Below, in pieces: positions 8,021 through 17,061 of a stretch of 28,037 bases of DNA. The notes beneath the pieces are model-generated. The model was not told the origin of the DNA and made no database searches. It saw only the letters and a program-made list of their open reading frames with translations. How positions within the stretch are numbered: the first letter of the stretch is position 1; each line of letters starts with the position of its first letter. Made by a program: the position numbers and the translations under genes. The stretch covers positions 1-28,037 of the forward strand of contig NZ_WMID02000049.1 of NCBI RefSeq assembly GCF_009711165.2, in the 5' to 3' direction. This DNA is from Flavobacterium sp. MC2016-06. Its GTDB lineage: Bacteria > Bacteroidota > Bacteroidia > Flavobacteriales > Flavobacteriaceae.

Positions 8021-8103
8021 CTTATATCCAAATCTTGTCCTAGTTCAATGCACAGGTTTCATTTATAGTAGAAATTTGCTGTGAACCCAAATACTCAATA
8101 ACT

Positions 8104-8979
8104 ATGGACAGGAAAGATTTTATAAAAAAAGGACTCTTAGGAACAGGAATGTTTGTTGCGTCGGCAGCAGTAGCCAACATTATGCAAAATGATATTGACG
8201 AAATAAAACCTCTTGAACCTGTAGGTTTTAATCATCTGCCTTCTCTTGACACCCCAGTAACAGAAAATAGCATCTTACACAGGGCCGAATCAAGAGGTCA
8301 TTCTAATCATGGATGGCTTGATACGCATCAGACTTTTAGTTTTGCCTCCTATTACAATCCAGACAGAATGCACTTTGGAGTCCTGAGAGTACTCAATGAT
8401 GATGTTGTAGACCCATCAAAAGGATTTGGCACCCATCCGCATGATAATATGGAAATCATATCTATTCCCTTGGAAGGTGATCTTGAACATAAAGACAGTA
8501 TGAATAACGTGGCTATCATCAAAAAAGGTGATATTCAGGTTATGAGTGCAGGAACCGGAATTTATCACAGTGAATTTAACAACAATCAAGATAAACCGGT
8601 TAAATTTCTTCAAATATGGCTTTATCCTAATAGAAAAAGTGTAATTCCAAGATACGATCAAATCACTTTAAAGCCACAAGACCGCCATAATAAATTTCAA
8701 CAAATTTTATCTCCTGATGCTGCAGATCAGGGTGTATGGATCTATCAGGATGCTTGGTTTCACTTGGGAATTTTCGATAACAAATTTACCAGTACATACC
8801 AGATCAAAAAGAAAGGTAATGGTGTTTATGCATTTATTATAAAAGGAAACTTTCTGGTAAACGGTACTTTACTTAACGAAAAGGATGGAATGGGAATTTG
8901 GGATCTGGCTTCTCTTGAAGTAATTTCTCAGTTGGATGCTTCTGAAATACTTCTGATGGAAGTGCCAATGACTATGTAA
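8104..8979 (+). CDS. Pirin-family protein with Tat-like export signal
   Basis: This 291-residue bicupin belongs to the pirin/YhhW group. The N-terminal cupin has the metal ligands His111, His113 (HPHDNME), His155 and Glu157 (YHSEF), which in this family bind iron or another divalent metal and, in some members, support quercetin 2,3-dioxygenase activity. Residues 1-25 look like an export signal: MDRKDFIKKG followed by a small-residue hydrophobic stretch, close to a Tat motif but with Arg-Lys instead of Arg-Arg. Export of a metal-loaded pirin through Tat would make sense but is not certain. It is downstream of a Crp/Fnr gene and ends before a bidirectional terminator. Confidence 0.9.
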   Translation: MDRKDFIKKGLLGTGMFVASAAVANIMQNDIDEIKPLEPVGFNHLPSLDTPVTENSILHRAESRGHSNHGWLDTHQTFSFASYYNPDRMHFGVLRVLNDDVVDPSKGFGTHPHDNMEIISIPLEGDLEHKDSMNNVAIIKKGDIQVMSAGTGIYHSEFNNNQDKPVKFLQIWLYPNRKSVIPRYDQITLKPQDRHNKFQQILSPDAADQGVWIYQDAWFHLGIFDNKFTSTYQIKKKGNGVYAFIIKGNFLVNGTLLNEKDGMGIWDLASLEVISQLDASEILLMEVPMTM

Positions 8980-9164
8980 AATTATCATTCACATTTGACT
9001 GCAATTATAGGTCAAAAACACAGTTTAAATCAATATCATTCTTATTTCAACGTTTAATAAAGTTAAAAAAAAGATGATTAAATTCAAAATCAGACCTGCA
9101 AAGTGGGCATTATCTATTTTTATTAGCTTAAAATTCTACTAAAAAATAGTCTACAGTGAAAATT

Positions 9165-9204
9165 AAAAATGAAGGGGTAGTTAAAACTACCCCTTCATTT
9201 TTTT
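9165..9204. terminator. Bidirectional terminator between pirin and hydrolase
   Basis: A 16-bp stem AAAAATGAAGGGGTAG (9165-9180) pairs with 9187-9202 around a 6-base loop, with A and T runs on both sides. It separates the convergent pirin (plus) and hydrolase (minus) genes and should stop transcription from either side. The preceding 185 bp after the pirin stop show no gene. Confidence 0.92.
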
Positions 9205-9214
9205 GATCACTTAA

Positions 9215-10081
9215 TTATTTCCCTGTTTTTCTCAAAAGAAAATCTTTGATAAGTGCCCCCATTTCACTACCAAAACTTTCAAGTGCAAAGTGTCCGGTGC
9301 TGAATAAGTGGAACTCTAAATTTTTCACGTCTTTTTTGAAAGCTTCCGCTCCCACTCCTGGAAAAATATAATCATCTTTTCCGTATACAATCAACATTTC
9401 AGGGTTGTATTTTCTGAAATATTCCTGCCATTCCGGATACAACGGCACATTGGTTCTGTAATCATAAAAAAGTGCCAATTGAATATCACCATTTTCTGGG
9501 CGTTCTAAATGTCTTAAATCAATTTCCCAGTTGTCCGGCGAAATTACCGAAGTATCTGGAACATTGTGTGTATATTGCCATTTCAGTCCGTCAGGAGCAT
9601 GAAAAGTACTTAATGTAGCTGCTGCTTCTTTGTCATTTCTATCTTTCCAAAGTGCTCTAAATGGATCCCAGAAAGTTTCAAGACCTTCTTCATAAGCACA
9701 ACCATTTTGTACAATCAGCGTATCTATGCTGTCAGGATTTCTGCTGGCAATTCTAAAACCAACTGGTGCACCATAATCCATTAAATAAAGACTGAATTTT
9801 TTAATATCCAATTCATCCAATAATGTTTTTACAATATTGCTGAAATTTTCAAATGTATAAGCAAAATCTGTCAATGGTGGTTGCTCACTTCTGCCATAAC
9901 CCGGATAATCAGGTGCTATTAAATGAAAATCATCAGACAGATCATTTATTAAATTTCGAAACATGTGTGACGATGTTGGATATCCATGAAGCAACACTAG
10001 TGTTGGCTTGTTTTTATCTCCGGCTTCTCTGTAAAAAATTTCTACTCCATTAATTTTTCTTGTGTGGTAACTTGTTTTCAT
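9215..10081 (-). CDS. Alpha/beta hydrolase, Asp-nucleophile, cytosolic
   Basis: Paralogue of the hydrolase at 2759: both are 288 residues long. HGYP (32-35), nucleophile Asp102 in LMDYGAP, acid candidate Asp237 (YGKDDYIF) and base His264 (STGHFALESF) are all in place. As in its paralogues, Tyr replaces the Trp after the nucleophile, so epoxide hydrolysis or another ester-intermediate hydrolysis is likelier than dehalogenation. No signal peptide. It is the second gene of a two-gene operon, 53 bp after the DUF1348 gene, under module 2. The terminator at 9165-9204 follows. Confidence 0.9.
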   Translation of the reverse strand: MKTSYHTRKINGVEIFYREAGDKNKPTLVLLHGYPTSSHMFRNLINDLSDDFHLIAPDYPGYGRSEQPPLTDFAYTFENFSNIVKTLLDELDIKKFSLYLMDYGAPVGFRIASRNPDSIDTLIVQNGCAYEEGLETFWDPFRALWKDRNDKEAAATLSTFHAPDGLKWQYTHNVPDTSVISPDNWEIDLRHLERPENGDIQLALFYDYRTNVPLYPEWQEYFRKYNPEMLIVYGKDDYIFPGVGAEAFKKDVKNLEFHLFSTGHFALESFGSEMGALIKDFLLRKTGK

Positions 10082-10134
10082 AATACTGGGTTTTTAAATT
10101 AAACTTTTACTTTTAAACTCTATTTTTAAATTGA

Positions 10135-10548
10135 TTAAATAAATTTTCTGTCACTTTCTTTTATGGGCAGATCGTTGATACAAGCGAATCTTCTTTGCAT
10201 TAATCCATCTTCATTAAATTCCCAATTTTCATTTCCATACGCCCTGAACCATTGTCCTTCTTCGTTATGATACTCATATTCAAATCGAACCGCTATTCGG
10301 TTATCTGTATGTGCCCAATATTCTTTTTTAAGCTTATAGTCAAGTTCTTTTGACCATTTTTCTGTTAAGAATTTTACAATTTCTTCGGTGCCGTTTATAA
10401 ATAGATGACGGTTTCTCCATTCACTGTCAGCTGTATATGCCTGCGAAACTCTGTAGGGATCTTTACTATTCCAGGAATCTTCTGCCAATTGAATTTTCTC
10501 AATTGCCGTCTCCAATGTAAAGGGCGGAATTGGATATCTCTTTACCAT
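10135..10548 (-). CDS. DUF1348 / NTF2-like protein
   Basis: A 137-residue member of the DUF1348 family in the NTF2/SnoaL fold group, recognised by [20 protein letters not shown], the SEWRNR motif, [17 protein letters not shown] and the terminal [13 protein letters not shown]. Related proteins normally run on for a further 10-20 residues after DRKF (a GRRPDDHPGL-type tail); here a stop follows at once, so the end is short. No enzymatic role is established for the family. It is first in the operon with the hydrolase at 9215 and lies 32 bp downstream of a TAnnTTTG box. Confidence 0.9.
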   Translation of the reverse strand: MVKRYPIPPFTLETAIEKIQLAEDSWNSKDPYRVSQAYTADSEWRNRHLFINGTEEIVKFLTEKWSKELDYKLKKEYWAHTDNRIAVRFEYEYHNEEGQWFRAYGNENWEFNEDGLMQRRFACINDLPIKESDRKFI

Positions 10549-10579
10549 GATTTGTTTTTTTTTAAGTATTTCTATACCA

Positions 10580-10655
10580 CAAACTTAGGCATTGAATTCA
10601 GTTACATTTCTGTTATATTCTTACCAAAAATTATAATAAATAAAGATATTGGAGT
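10580..10655 (-). promoter_or_regulatory. Shared promoter/operator module 2 (DUF1348-hydrolase operon)
   Basis: The element at 10655-10621 (ATATCTTT, six bases, TATAATTTTTGGTAA) is followed after exactly 33 bp by TAAGTTTG (10587-10580). It is nearly identical to module 1 (one mismatch over the 35 bp), and the similarity continues through the spacer (ACAGAAA, same position) and a few bases past the -7 box. The remainder of the gene-free stretch up to 10958 holds a terminator at 10795-10826 and nothing else recognisable. Confidence 0.78.
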
Positions 10656-10794
10656 CCCCATTCTTATTCTGGAATTGAAAAAGAAGTACGGTGTCAAATA
10701 ATCCAGAAAAACTGATTTAAAGAAGGTCTCTTGCTTACTAAAAATCATCTATTTTGAGCTTTATTTAGAATTTTAACCTGAGTGACATAGCCCC

Positions 10795-10826
10795 AAAAAA
10801 AAAGCAGCATCCAATAGAATGCTGCC
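10795..10826 (-). terminator. Terminator of the esterase-DoxX operon
   Basis: The arms GCAGCAT (10804-10810) and ATGCTGC (10819-10825) form a GC-rich stem; on the minus strand it is followed directly by nine T residues (A run 10795-10803). It lies about 130 bp after the DoxX stop, in the right orientation to end the minus-strand operon that starts at 15825. Confidence 0.88.
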
Positions 10827-10958
10827 ATTTTAAAAAGCGAATTAATTTATTAACACTGTTGATTATTCTGCCTGATCATATCCTTTCATTTTTAATTAGA
10901 AAATATAATCACTACTTAAAAAATTAGAATCGTGATTTTAAAAACTTTAAATTTTTAT

Positions 10959-11384
10959 TCACTTTTCCCTGCTGATATAATGATCTAAAGAATATTTACC
11001 TCCGCCAATAAAGCATATTAGTAAAAAACAAAGACTATAAATTAAGGGAACATCTTTTACCAGAGCCGGATCGTTAAAATGCAGTACAAAATAACCTGTC
11101 AGGGTAACTGCTAAAATAGGTAAAGTGGCTATACGAGTCATTAAACCAAGTATGATAAAAATAGGCATGATAAGATTTGCTGTTGTTGCAAAAGCTTGAT
11201 TTAATGCCTCAGGAAGTCCTAAAGGATTAGGGACAACTTCTGCTAGTGCTGTCCCAATACCTATTTTTTTTAACCCATGAGCATAAATCAGTTCACATGA
11301 AATGGCGATCCTAAAAAAGAGTAAAACAATGTTATTCAATTTGGTTCTAAAATTTGAACGTAATAAAGAATATATATTTATCAT
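10959..11384 (-). CDS. DoxX-family membrane protein
   Basis: The 141-residue protein has four hydrophobic segments and the DoxX features FRIAISCELIYAHGLKKIG, PIFIILGLMTRIATLPI and a GGGKYSLDHYI ending that is characteristic of the family. DoxX proteins sit in the inner membrane, often act with quinone or sulfur redox enzymes, and include the Bacillus MhqP of a quinone-response operon; a specific activity cannot be read here. It is the last gene of the 15825 operon, 19 bp after the YcaC-like gene and before the terminator at 10795. Confidence 0.88.
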   Translation of the reverse strand: MINIYSLLRSNFRTKLNNIVLLFFRIAISCELIYAHGLKKIGIGTALAEVVPNPLGLPEALNQAFATTANLIMPIFIILGLMTRIATLPILAVTLTGYFVLHFNDPALVKDVPLIYSLCFLLICFIGGGKYSLDHYISREK

Positions 11385-11403
11385 TATTTCTGTTTTACGC
11401 TAC

Positions 11404-12093
11404 TTAGTGTTTAAGCATTGCTCTGCCATATTGAACACCAATTCCATACGATCCGCCATATTTTTGAACTAAATCTGTTACGGCAGTATAGGTTTCTGAT
11501 CTTGACCAGTCACGCTGCAACTCCAATAAATATTGCATAGATGTAATAGGTCTTGCTCCTGCCTGAACCATACGCGTTACAGCTTGATTATGAGCTTCAT
11601 CTGTCACATCTCCACTTGCATCTGTGATTACATAAACAGTGTATCCATCATTAATGGCTGATAATGCAGGCCCTACAATACATACAGAAGTCCATAAACC
11701 GCCCATTACTATTGTTTTATTTCCTTTACCGACTACTTCTTTGTAAGCATTAGCATCTTCCCAGAAATTCATAGTGGTTCTGTCAAAATACTTAGTGCTT
11801 GATTTTGGATAAAATTCCTGAACTTCAGGAAAAACCGGTCCGCTAAAAGACTCTTCGGCCACCGTTGTAATAACAGTAGGTACTTTAAAAATCTTTGATG
11901 CCCCTGCAACAAGCGCAGTATTAGTTCTTAGTTGATCCACTGGTATGTTCCCCACTGCAAATGCCATTTGGCTTTCATGATCTACTAAAATCAAAGTATG
12001 ATTTTTAGGGTTTAATAATTGTGGACTTGGTTTTTGTGCAAATGCATTTAGTGACGACAATGCAACTGCTGCTGCTAAAATTAAATTTTTCAT
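11404..12093 (-). CDS. Exported YcaC-like isochorismatase-family hydrolase
   Basis: The 229-residue protein starts with a clear Sec signal (MKNLILAAAVALSSLNAFA, cleavage near 19). The mature part is of the isochorismatase/cysteine-hydrolase fold, with Asp38 (LVDHE), Arg105 in the middle position as in YcaC-type members, and the nucleophile Cys138 (LWTSVCIVGPALSA). It shares the YcaC-like segments VITDASGD and LQRDW, and a C-terminal extension GGSYGIGVQYGRAM. The substrate is unknown; E. coli YcaC is also of unknown function. Secretion to the periplasm is notable. Lies 109 bp downstream of the hydrolase at 12203. Confidence 0.88.
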   Translation of the reverse strand: MKNLILAAAVALSSLNAFAQKPSPQLLNPKNHTLILVDHESQMAFAVGNIPVDQLRTNTALVAGASKIFKVPTVITTVAEESFSGPVFPEVQEFYPKSSTKYFDRTTMNFWEDANAYKEVVGKGNKTIVMGGLWTSVCIVGPALSAINDGYTVYVITDASGDVTDEAHNQAVTRMVQAGARPITSMQYLLELQRDWSRSETYTAVTDLVQKYGGSYGIGVQYGRAMLKH

Positions 12094-12202
12094 AATGATT
12101 CAGATTTAGTGGTTAATTTTTTTAACCGTTTGATTTTTATAACTTCTTTTTAATTACAACTTTGGATCAATTTTTAAATTGATTATCTTTTATTAATTTC
12201 TT

Positions 12203-13174
12203 CTATTTAACTTTTTTACTCAAAAAGTTTATAATCAGCTTAGAAATTTCTAAGTGGTGTTCTTCAAGTGCAAAATGACCGCCGCTTAGTAAATGAATTT
12301 CAGCATTTGGGCTGTCTTTTTTATATGCATTTGCCCCTGCAGCAGTAAAAAACTGGTCATTTTTACCCCAAATAACTAATAAGGGAGGCTTGTATTTTGC
12401 AAAATATTGATGCCATTTTTCATATAAGGCTATATTAGATCCATAGTCACGAAATAGGGCTAGTTGTATAACATCATTTCCTTTCCTGTCTAAATAATAC
12501 TGATCAATACTATAGCTATCTGGTGCTATTGTTTCAGGCATCCCTGCACCAGTTAAATATTGTCCTTTTGTAGCATCAATAGTCAGAAAAAAACGCGCTG
12601 CCTTTTCAGTTTCGGCATTTTGATTTTCAACATATGCTATCAAAGGTTTTAGAACTCCACCTAATCCTTCAACATAAGCATTTGCATTTTGAATAATCAG
12701 TGATTGAATTAGTTCAGGTCTTCTTGTTGCTATTCTCATACCAACAGGTCCTCCATAATCCTGAATGTAAAAACTCGTTTTCATGATTTTTAATTTATCA
12801 ATAAAATGCTCGATTGTAATCGATAAATTATCAAATGTGTATTGATACTCTTGAGGAGTTGGAGCACTACTTTGTCCAAAACCAGGATAATCAGGAGCAA
12901 TTACATGATAATTATGAGCTAGTTCATCTATCAGATTTCGGTACATATGTGACGATGACGGAAATCCATGCAATAAAATAATTGTAGGTTTTGTTGCTTC
13001 CCCTGCTTCGCGGTAAAAAATTTTTAAACTATCAACGAGTATTGTTTTGTATTCAACAGCTTTATAAATATCACTTTTTGAAACCACATTTTTTTCTACA
13101 AAAGGTTTTGCGTATGATTTCAAGCATGATAAAAACATAATCGTTAAGACTGACATGATAAGTTTTGTCTTCAT
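12203..13174 (-). CDS. Exported alpha/beta hydrolase, Asp-nucleophile
   Basis: Third paralogue of the set, 323 residues from the ATG at 13174. This start gives a signal peptide (MKTKLIMSVLTIMFLSCLKS YA, likely cut after SYA) and is preceded by AAATAAA; an upstream in-frame ATG at 13312 would overlap the amidohydrolase gene and bury the signal, so I reject it. Catalytic residues are HGFP (69-72), Asp139 (QDYGGP), Asp273 (WGKNDQFF) and His300 (GGHFALEEH). Tyr again replaces the usual dehalogenase Trp. Unlike the two cytosolic paralogues it should act in the periplasm, alongside the exported YcaC-like protein encoded next. Confidence 0.88.
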   Translation of the reverse strand: MKTKLIMSVLTIMFLSCLKSYAKPFVEKNVVSKSDIYKAVEYKTILVDSLKIFYREAGEATKPTIILLHGFPSSSHMYRNLIDELAHNYHVIAPDYPGFGQSSAPTPQEYQYTFDNLSITIEHFIDKLKIMKTSFYIQDYGGPVGMRIATRRPELIQSLIIQNANAYVEGLGGVLKPLIAYVENQNAETEKAARFFLTIDATKGQYLTGAGMPETIAPDSYSIDQYYLDRKGNDVIQLALFRDYGSNIALYEKWHQYFAKYKPPLLVIWGKNDQFFTAAGANAYKKDSPNAEIHLLSGGHFALEEHHLEISKLIINFLSKKVK

Positions 13175-13269
13175 TTTATTTGCTTTAGTTTTTAATAAAT
13201 TATCTCCTGAATATTTCATGGACTGAGAAATTATATCAGATTGAATGTTTTCAAATATTCTCTTCGAGA

Positions 13270-15072
13270 TTATTCTTTTTGATATCCTCCATAAAAATTG
13301 ACTGGCGACCACTCCGGAATTGCTTTTTCAATTGCAGGACTTAGCTTTGTAAACTCTTTGTCACCAAAGACAATATTGCCGCCTACTACTGTTAAAACAG
13401 ACGATAAATCTTTGATTTTACTTTCTGGTACGCTGAAATAATCATCTGATAAAAGTATAAAGTCAGCAAACATTCCTTTTTCTAATGTACCTTTTACAGC
13501 TTCTTCTTTTGATACCCAAGCACTGCCTTTTGTATATAATAAAAGTGCTTCTTCACGGGTGAGTAAGTTGTCAGAAGCACTTAGTTGTAAGTCTCCAACC
13601 GTTTTACCAGAAACCATCCAGTATAATGCAGGCCAAGGATTATAACTGGCAACTCTTGTCCCGTCGGTACCTGCTCCTACAGGAATTCCCATTTTTATCA
13701 TTAATTTTAAAGGCGGTGCATATTTTGCTTTAGCTGCCCCATATCTTTCAACAAAATATTCTCCTGCATACGCCATTCTGGCTTGAATCGCAATACCTCC
13801 GTTCAGCGCTTTAACTCTTTTTAGCTGCTGTTCAGTAACGGTTTCTGCGTGATCAAACAACCATCTTTCTTTTGCTAACTTCCCATTAGTTTCTTTATTA
13901 ACTTCTTCAAGAACATCTAGTAAATTAGCAATAGTTTCTCCATAGGTAGCGTGAATTCTAAACGGCCAACCACTATCAACATGTAAACGAATCACTTTTT
14001 TGACATCACTTCTCCACGACGGTCTGTCTTCTAGCATAGGTTGCGGTGCCAAAAAATTTTCAAAATCACCTGCACTCCATGTAAGAAATTCTCCTCCTCC
14101 TTCTAATTCATAACCATGATCCAAATGAATTTCTCCATTATTTCCTAATTTATTCGTTGCAATCCAATTTTGAAATTCTGCAAACTCTTTTCCTTTATTT
14201 TGAGGAAATAAGTAATAAGACAATCGTATCGGCATTTTTCCTTCATTAGCAAGTACTTTTGTCGCACCATAATCTTTTGGAAACCCATGTCCTCCACCTC
14301 CGGCGTCGATACCGCTCGTAATACCATATCGATTCAATTCTCTGTAAAATTGTTTGGTAGAATTCAACATTTGACCATCAGTCATAGGAGGCAGTGCCCC
14401 AATTGCAGCATAAAGTATTGTCGGATTTGGTTCTGCCAACAGTACTCCTGTCAATTTACCATCCTTACCTTTTTCATATGAACTTCCCTCAGGTGGTTTA
14501 GTGTTTTCATCTATTTTAAGTACTTTTAAACCACTTTTATTCATCCAGCCTCTGCTATATAGAAATAATACAAATGCAGGAATGTCTCCTGTTGCTTCGT
14601 TAATTTCCTCAGTTGTTGGAAATCTTTTTTCTTCAAACTGAAAAGGACTCCAACCTCCTACTACTCGCACCCACTGCCCTTTTGGCGTTCTGGCTGCTTG
14701 TTCTTTTAGCATTTTCAGTGCTGTTTTTAAGGATTTTACGCCATCCCATCTTAATTCAGCATTATAAAAACGTCCTCCTCTGGTTAAATGTAAATGAGAA
14801 TCATTCAATCCCGGAATAATGGTACGCCCATTAGCACCAATAACTTTCGTATGCTCTCCCTTTAGCTTTAGAATCTCTTCATTAGTTCCAAATGCTAACA
14901 CTTTCCCTTTTTTTACTGCTATCGCTTCACTAATTGTGTTGTTTTTATCCATAATGGCTATTTTGCCATTGGTAACAATTAAATCTGCCGTTGCAACATC
15001 AATTTCTTTCTTGCCTTTTTGACAAGAAATGAATAGTATTATTAGTAATACTAAGAATATAGATTTTCTCAT
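13270..15072 (-). CDS. Amidohydrolase-family lipoprotein (YtcJ-like)
   Basis: This 600-residue protein opens with a lipoprotein signal (lipobox LFISC, Cys17), so it should be anchored in a membrane. The rest is an amidohydrolase of the YtcJ/family-3 type: DLIVTNGKI beta sandwich, metal-binding NDSHLHL (His93, His95), a later FDHAET segment, the GAGTDGTR catalytic-Asp region, and a C-terminal EKGMFADFILLSDD sandwich strand. Such enzymes hydrolyse amide or ester bonds of small molecules in a metal-dependent way; the substrate is unknown. It is the second gene of the 15825 operon, 66 bp after the esterase. Confidence 0.9.
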   Translation of the reverse strand: MRKSIFLVLLIILFISCQKGKKEIDVATADLIVTNGKIAIMDKNNTISEAIAVKKGKVLAFGTNEEILKLKGEHTKVIGANGRTIIPGLNDSHLHLTRGGRFYNAELRWDGVKSLKTALKMLKEQAARTPKGQWVRVVGGWSPFQFEEKRFPTTEEINEATGDIPAFVLFLYSRGWMNKSGLKVLKIDENTKPPEGSSYEKGKDGKLTGVLLAEPNPTILYAAIGALPPMTDGQMLNSTKQFYRELNRYGITSGIDAGGGGHGFPKDYGATKVLANEGKMPIRLSYYLFPQNKGKEFAEFQNWIATNKLGNNGEIHLDHGYELEGGGEFLTWSAGDFENFLAPQPMLEDRPSWRSDVKKVIRLHVDSGWPFRIHATYGETIANLLDVLEEVNKETNGKLAKERWLFDHAETVTEQQLKRVKALNGGIAIQARMAYAGEYFVERYGAAKAKYAPPLKLMIKMGIPVGAGTDGTRVASYNPWPALYWMVSGKTVGDLQLSASDNLLTREEALLLYTKGSAWVSKEEAVKGTLEKGMFADFILLSDDYFSVPESKIKDLSSVLTVVGGNIVFGDKEFTKLSPAIEKAIPEWSPVNFYGGYQKE

Positions 15073-15138
15073 TATGATTGTTTTTATATATTATTAATTG
15101 CGAATACTATCTTAATCCTTTGAACTTTATTTAGAAAA

Positions 15139-15825
15139 CTAATCTATTCTTGAAGCTGAAATAATTACATCTGCCACCAATTCAGGCTGGGATATATAAA
15201 CCGCATGACTCCCTTTGACATACGTGGCAATTGTTTTGGAACGTTTGTACATTGCTTCCTGAATTTCTGGCGGAATACTCTTGTCTTCGGTTGCAATTAC
15301 GCCGTATGCCGGTTTTGATTTCCAAGCCGCATTTTTAATTGGTGTTACAAATCCTTTAGCATAAAATGCACCTTGCGAAGCATACATAAAATCGGCATCT
15401 TCTATACTTAGATCAGCACATATTCCCATATGATATTTATCCTTTTCATAATAAATAATACCCTTTTCATCCGGAGGCAGAATTCCATTTTCAGGTGCTG
15501 GCGGAGCCGTTTGTATCCATTGTAAGGCTGTTTCACCATCTCCGGGCTGAAATGCTGCTACATACACTAATGCTGCAACATTTGGGTGGTTACCAGCCTC
15601 AGTTATTATAGCTCCACCGTATGAATGTCCTACAAGAACAGCGCTTTCATCCAGTTTGTCTAAAGCTGTATTTATAGCTTGAATACCGTCTTCTAGTGAT
15701 GTTAGCGGATTGTGTACCACGGTAACATTATATCCGCTATTATTAAGTATATTATATATACCCCGCCACCCTGAGCCATCTGCAAATGCACCATGCATAA
15801 GCACTATATTTTTAATTGTTTTCAT
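15139..15825 (-). CDS. Alpha/beta hydrolase, serine esterase (EstC-like), cytosolic
   Basis: The 228-residue protein has the signature of small EstC/salicylate-esterase-like hydrolases: VLMHGAFADGSGW oxyanion region, nucleophile elbow VGHSYGG (Ser68), Asp181 (ATEDKSIP) and His207 (KGSHAVYIS). No signal peptide is present. It should cleave ester bonds of small aromatic or aliphatic compounds, though the substrate is unknown. It heads the five-gene operon that ends with DoxX and lies about 170 bp downstream of promoter module 3. Paralogues at 16267 and 24640 carry signal peptides. Confidence 0.88.
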   Translation of the reverse strand: MKTIKNIVLMHGAFADGSGWRGIYNILNNSGYNVTVVHNPLTSLEDGIQAINTALDKLDESAVLVGHSYGGAIITEAGNHPNVAALVYVAAFQPGDGETALQWIQTAPPAPENGILPPDEKGIIYYEKDKYHMGICADLSIEDADFMYASQGAFYAKGFVTPIKNAAWKSKPAYGVIATEDKSIPPEIQEAMYKRSKTIATYVKGSHAVYISQPELVADVIISASRID

Positions 15826-15992
15826 GCTTTTATTTTTTTTTTTAGCGATTATAAATATTCTTTTTTATGTTTTTTTAGGACGGAAATTGTATTGTTTATT
15901 TGGTCAACTTTAAGCTTAAGAATCACATCTTAATTAATTATAGAATTTGAAGTCTGATAAAAAGTAAAAACGAGTTCCTTAACTTGTTGAAA

Positions 15993-16068
15993 CAAAATTA
16001 CATCTAATGAAAGCGTGCTTTTCTGTGAATAATTCACTAAAAATTATAATAAACTAAGATTTGAAAAG
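15993..16068 (-). promoter_or_regulatory. Shared promoter/operator module 3 (esterase-DoxX operon)
   Basis: The element at 16068-16034 (AAATCTTA, six bases, TATAATTTTTAGTGA) is followed after exactly 33 bp by TAATTTTG (16000-15993), with ACAGAAA at the usual spacer position. The transcript would have a leader of about 160 bases. The 15826-16266 stretch holds this module, its leader and the terminator of the upstream operon (16172-16216), and no gene. Confidence 0.75.
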
Positions 16069-16171
16069 TTTTGTCGCTTTACACTGCTAAAGCTTATTTT
16101 GTTTGTACCTAAATCCAAGATCGGATCTCGCAATCATTTTGAAAAACAGTACCTTAAAATAGTATACAAAA

Positions 16172-16216
16172 GAAAACTTCTGTTAATCATATTAAATATG
16201 GCTAACAGAAGTTTTC
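16172..16216 (-). terminator. Terminator of the Dps-porin-esterase operon
   Basis: Arms of 21 bases (16173-16193 and 16195-16215, 19 matching) beginning AAAACTTCTG form a long hairpin 50 bp after the stop of the esterase at 16267. On the minus strand it is followed by a short T-rich stretch. It also insulates module 3 from the upstream operon. Confidence 0.8.
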
Positions 16217-16266
16217 TGTAATAATCTTTAAGATCTTACTATAACATTATTCCAATTATAGTAATT

Positions 16267-17061
16267 TTATTTTGCCTCCTGACTTAAAATTGACGCAACT
16301 ACAGCTGGTTGTGAGAAAAATGGTGTATGGCTGGTAGGTAAAGAATATGTTTTTGTTATGTTAGCCGTTTTCGCCATACTTTTTTGCAGCGTCAATCCTA
16401 TAGCATGATCATATTCAGTAAAAATATATACCTTATCTATTTTACCAAAATTAGCAGGTGTAAGTGTAACTGGAGTTGCAAGTGGCCCCATTGGCTCTGG
16501 CTTAAAATTAGCAACCAGACCGTCAGCTATTTTTTTAGGTGCATCAGCAGCAAAAAAGTCTAAAATACCTTCTTTAGCAATTCCTACCACACCTAACTTT
16601 TCATCCGGCTGTATGTATTTCCCAATATGTGTTTCTTTATCAGCACCAGAAATCGAAAAAAGACTTTCTCCGTTAGTTGGCAAAAATGCGCAAAGGTAAA
16701 TCAGTTTTTTAATTTGCCCAGGGATTTGCTCAGCGGTTTCGCTAATGACCATTCCTCCAAAACTATGTCCTACAAGAGTAATGTTCTTTCTTGTTCCAAT
16801 TGCTTTTTTAACAACGTCTACATAACCTTGCAATGTTAATGCTGTAACAGGTGTCTTGTCGTCTCCATGCCCCGGCAAATTAACCGTTATCACTTCATTA
16901 CCACTCTTTTTAAGTGCTGCTTCAACATCCTTAAAATCCTTGGCTGAAGACCATGCACCATGTACAATAACGATTGTGCTTGGGCTAACTGTATTAGCCT
17001 GAATGGGTACTCCGAAAGCAGTCATTAAAATCACTGCTACTGTTGTAATTGATTTTCTCAT
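16267..17061 (-). CDS. Exported alpha/beta hydrolase, serine esterase
   Basis: A 264-residue hydrolase with a Sec signal (residues 1-22, ending PIQA) and the EstC-like triad: VHGAWSS oxyanion region, VGHSFGG with Ser100, Asp218 (TEYDHAIG) and His245 (PTSHTPFFS). It is periplasmic by prediction. It is the last gene of the minus-strand run from 20225, 91 bp after the porin gene, and ends before a strong hairpin. Pairing with an outer-membrane porin suggests that it acts on an imported small molecule, which is an inference from position only. Confidence 0.88.
   Translation of the reverse strand: MRKSITTVAVILMTAFGVPIQANTVSPSTIVIVHGAWSSAKDFKDVEAALKKSGNEVITVNLPGHGDDKTPVTALTLQGYVDVVKKAIGTRKNITLVGHSFGGMVISETAEQIPGQIKKLIYLCAFLPTNGESLFSISGADKETHIGKYIQPDEKLGVVGIAKEGILDFFAADAPKKIADGLVANFKPEPMGPLATPVTLTPANFGKIDKVYIFTEYDHAIGLTLQKSMAKTANITKTYSLPTSHTPFFSQPAVVASILSQEAK

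Noticed and set aside
13175..13312. N-terminal extension of the exported hydrolase to an ATG at 13312
   Set aside because: It overlaps the end of the amidohydrolase gene and would place 46 residues before an obvious signal peptide that starts at 13174.
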